Assembly (NCBI RefSeq): GCF_038003045.1
Contig: NZ_JBBOOK010000001.1
Span: 1,798,001-1,862,000, forward strand
Length of the DNA: 64,000 bases
From: Sporosarcina sp. FSL W7-1349
Lineage (GTDB): Bacteria > Bacillota > Bacilli > Bacillales_A > Planococcaceae
Reading direction: 5' to 3'
Position numbers and translations under genes: made by a program. The notes beneath the pieces are model-generated. The model saw only the letters and a program-made list of their open reading frames with translations, was not told the origin of the DNA and did not search any database. The first letter of the stretch is position 1, and each line of letters starts with the position of its first letter. Positions 62,099-64,000 of the stretch are shown here, piece after piece.

Positions 62099-62968
62099 TT
62101 ATCTCAAGAAGTCTACTAATGACGGTTGAATAATCCGTGCACCTATGGAAAGAGCAGCACGGTGAATAGATTCTTGAGTAATCATTTCAGTGATCACTTT
62201 CTCATATTCGGTATCTTCATTTTCAGAACGTTGTTTTTTTGCCGCTCCTTCTTGCATTTCAAGACGGTTCCCCATTAGTTCTGCGCGATTGGAGCGGGCA
62301 CCGATGTCTGCGCGGGCCGTAAGGACGTCATCCATTAAGCCATCAATGGTCGCAATCGATTCGCTAAAGCCTTCGCCGTCATCACCTATTGCCAACATAG
62401 TATTAAAGGCCTCATCGATATCTTTGAACAAATCTGTACCATTAGTATTAACACGTAGACTGACCCCGTCAAACACTTCGATTTCAATGTCTTTAGCAAA
62501 TCCCGCACCTGTTTCAAAATCAGTGCCATTAAATAAAGGCTTATCTGTCATCGTTCCACTAAAAATATATTTTTCTCCAACTTTTGTGTTAGCCAAATCC
62601 CTAGCTTGTTGTTGGAGCTGTTCCAATTCCACTTTAATTTTTTCTCGGTCTTCCGGTGTCATGGCACCGGTATTCGCCGCGTTGGTAACCAAGTCTTTCG
62701 CACGAAGCAGCACTTCGCCGACCCCGTCCAAGGCATCATCCGAACTATCCAGCCAGTTATGCACTTCACCCAAGTTCTTTTGGTATTGGGCGACTTTATC
62801 GACTTGCATGCCGTATCCGAGACTGCGCATGACAACGACAGGGTCATCGGATGGACGGTTTACTTTTTTTCCGGAGCTGAGCTGTTCTTGCAGCTTGCCC
62901 ATTTTATTGTAGCTTGACGTAAGATTACGCAGCATATTATTGGAAAGCATTGATTGTGTAACACGCAT
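62099..62968 (-). CDS. flgL: Flagellar hook-associated protein FlgL (HAP3)
   Basis: 289 aa. MRVTQSMLSNNMLRNLTSSYNKMGKLQEQLSSGKKVNRPSDDPVV-type N-terminus and C-terminal LSIGARIIQPSLVDFLR match the flagellin-related hook-filament junction protein. Lies 18 bases after flgK. GGGGGAA ribosome-binding site. Confidence 0.96.
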   Translation of the reverse strand: MRVTQSMLSNNMLRNLTSSYNKMGKLQEQLSSGKKVNRPSDDPVVVMRSLGYGMQVDKVAQYQKNLGEVHNWLDSSDDALDGVGEVLLRAKDLVTNAANTGAMTPEDREKIKVELEQLQQQARDLANTKVGEKYIFSGTMTDKPLFNGTDFETGAGFAKDIEIEVFDGVSLRVNTNGTDLFKDIDEAFNTMLAIGDDGEGFSESIATIDGLMDDVLTARADIGARSNRAELMGNRLEMQEGAAKKQRSENEDTEYEKVITEMITQESIHRAALSIGARIIQPSLVDFLR

Positions 62969-62986
62969 TTAAATGGTTCCCCCTTT

Positions 62987-64000
62987 TTATCTGCCGACAA
63001 CACCCATGCCATTGATGATTTTTTCGAGTGTTTCGTCCACTACGGTAATCATGCGGGCCGATGCGTTATACGCTTGTTGGAAACGAATCATGTCGGTCAT
63101 TTCTTCATCTAGTGACACGGAGCTGATGGAATCTCTTCGGTTGGAGACGGCGCCTAGTAATATGGCGGTGTTTGTTGTCATTTTGTTTGCCTGTTGACCC
63201 TCGACGCCAAGTTCGCCGATGATACCAGCGAAGTAGGATTGAATGGTGGAGCCATCTAAGCCAGTACCACTAGAACCAATTGGTTTAAACTGTATATCCG
63301 CCAGTTTCTGTGCATTTTTCCCATTGCCTACTTCGGCAGAAGCAGAATCGGAAGCTGCTACTTTATTAGAATCATTCTGCAAATCATCCGAAACTTTTAT
63401 ATTTCCGGCGGTTATCGGAGGTCCCCCCTCAAAGAAATCAATTCCTGGATCTCCTTTTAAGTCTGTACCTTGTTTATGTTGATCATTAAATTCTCTCGCA
63501 AACTCCTGCGCCATCTTGTCCAATTTGGCAAGCATTTCAGGATATAATCCTTTAACAGTTGCCCCGCCATCCGTGCTATATCCATAGGAGTCTACTAAGG
63601 ATTTCAGTTTCCCAGACTTTTGCATATCGGCAACATCAAGTGGTCCACCTGTAGCCGCTCCTGTTGCTGTGAAAGTAAATCCAGACATATTATTTGGGCC
63701 TGTAGGGTTGCCTTCTGCATCGGCACCCACCACACTCATTTTCGCTGCGTCTTTTCCGCTAATTACAGTAATCGGATCTCCGGCTGTCTTAATCTTCACC
63801 GTCACGGTACCCTCGGCAATCGCCAAAGCACGCCCGCCTGATTTCTGATAACTGACTTCAATTGGTACATATGTAGCCAATTCGTCGAGCAGTAAATCAC
63901 GCGCGTCATACAGATCATTCGGCATATAGCCGTTTGGTTCAACCTCACTGATCTGGCGGTTCAAATCGGCAATTTGCTGCATGATGGAGTTAATGTCTTT
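62987..64000 (-). CDS. flgK: Flagellar hook-associated protein FlgK (HAP1), C-terminal part
   Basis: The frame is open to the window edge at 64000; about 337 codons are visible. Conserved pieces are INSIMQQIADLNRQISEV, DARDLLLDELATYV, FAREFNDQHKQGTDL and the C-terminus SLDEEMTDMIRFQQAYNASARMITVVDETLEKIINGMGV. It forms the hook-filament junction with FlgL. The N-terminal D0 domain lies outside the window. Confidence 0.96.
   Translation of the reverse strand, partial: KDINSIMQQIADLNRQISEVEPNGYMPNDLYDARDLLLDELATYVPIEVSYQKSGGRALAIAEGTVTVKIKTAGDPITVISGKDAAKMSVVGADAEGNPTGPNNMSGFTFTATGAATGGPLDVADMQKSGKLKSLVDSYGYSTDGGATVKGLYPEMLAKLDKMAQEFAREFNDQHKQGTDLKGDPGIDFFEGGPPITAGNIKVSDDLQNDSNKVAASDSASAEVGNGKNAQKLADIQFKPIGSSGTGLDGSTIQSYFAGIIGELGVEGQQANKMTTNTAILLGAVSNRRDSISSVSLDEEMTDMIRFQQAYNASARMITVVDETLEKIINGMGVVGR

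Noticed and set aside
1..64000. tRNA or rRNA genes, prophage, integrase
   Set aside because: None recognised on either strand.

Overview
The window reads as a chromosomal segment of a motile, competence-gene-bearing Bacillales bacterium, most likely Planococcaceae and Sporosarcina-like. This rests on the cccB-prfB-secA-hpf order, the prfB recoding site, long-form HPF, ComK, Maf-type flagellin glycosylation genes and B. subtilis-like protein sequences. Most core genes lie on the minus strand.

Layout. (1) 1-13.9 kb is core: ftsX (partial), ftsE, a degenerate 20/21-bp tandem repeat array, a group IIC intron with its reverse transcriptase inserted just past the cccB terminator, then cccB, prfB (with programmed +1 frameshift), secA, hpf, a PilZ protein, a chemoreceptor, fliT, fliS, fliD and flaG. 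(2) 13.9-17.6 kb: a HemAT-like globin chemoreceptor, an MBL-fold hydrolase, a YtfJ-like membrane protein and yqeY. (3) 17.7-36.9 kb is a 2-aminoethylphosphonate (AEP) utilisation region. It has a minus-strand operon for uptake and amine handling (phnS-phnT-phnU-like ABC importer, EamA exporter, PbfA-like lyase, alanine dehydrogenase). Next comes a bacterial microcompartment (BMC) operon: saccharopine-dehydrogenase-like protein, PhnX, two BMC-H shell proteins, an acylating aldehyde dehydrogenase, PduL, a flavoprotein-like protein, a BMC-P vertex protein and malate dehydrogenase. A divergent plus-strand unit holds an MHS transporter, PhnW and a DeoR regulator, followed by MgtC. (4) 37.6-41.8 kb: comK, two DGQHR (DndB-like) genes, a coiled-coil protein with a decayed paralogue, and a small Cys/His protein. 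(5) 42.0-49.3 kb: a TrmB-regulated catabolic cluster (cyclase, fumarylacetoacetate-hydrolase family protein, TRAP transporter) ending in a frameshifted acyl-CoA ligase. (6) 49.4-50.7 kb: a decayed flagellin fragment and a wrecked ISL3-type transposase. (7) 50.9-59.6 kb: a visibly AT-rich surface-sugar/flagellin glycosylation island with nonulosonate genes and two Maf proteins. (8) 59.6-64 kb: hag, csrA, fliW, yviE-like, flgL and flgK (partial).

How it fits together. In B. subtilis hag is followed directly by flaG-fliD-fliS-fliT. Here about 46 kb of accessory DNA separates hag from flaG. The most notable system is region 3. AEP is imported and transaminated by PhnW (pyruvate to alanine). PhnX cleaves phosphonoacetaldehyde to acetaldehyde and phosphate. 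The BMC enzymes would convert acetaldehyde to acetyl-CoA and acetyl-phosphate, the shell retaining the volatile aldehyde. Alanine dehydrogenase would regenerate pyruvate. No ethanolamine lyase, diol dehydratase, glycyl-radical enzyme or alcohol dehydrogenase is present, so PhnX is the only visible aldehyde source and malate dehydrogenase the only visible candidate for NADH recycling. I know of no experimentally characterised AEP microcompartment, but I could not check whether surveys have catalogued this locus type.
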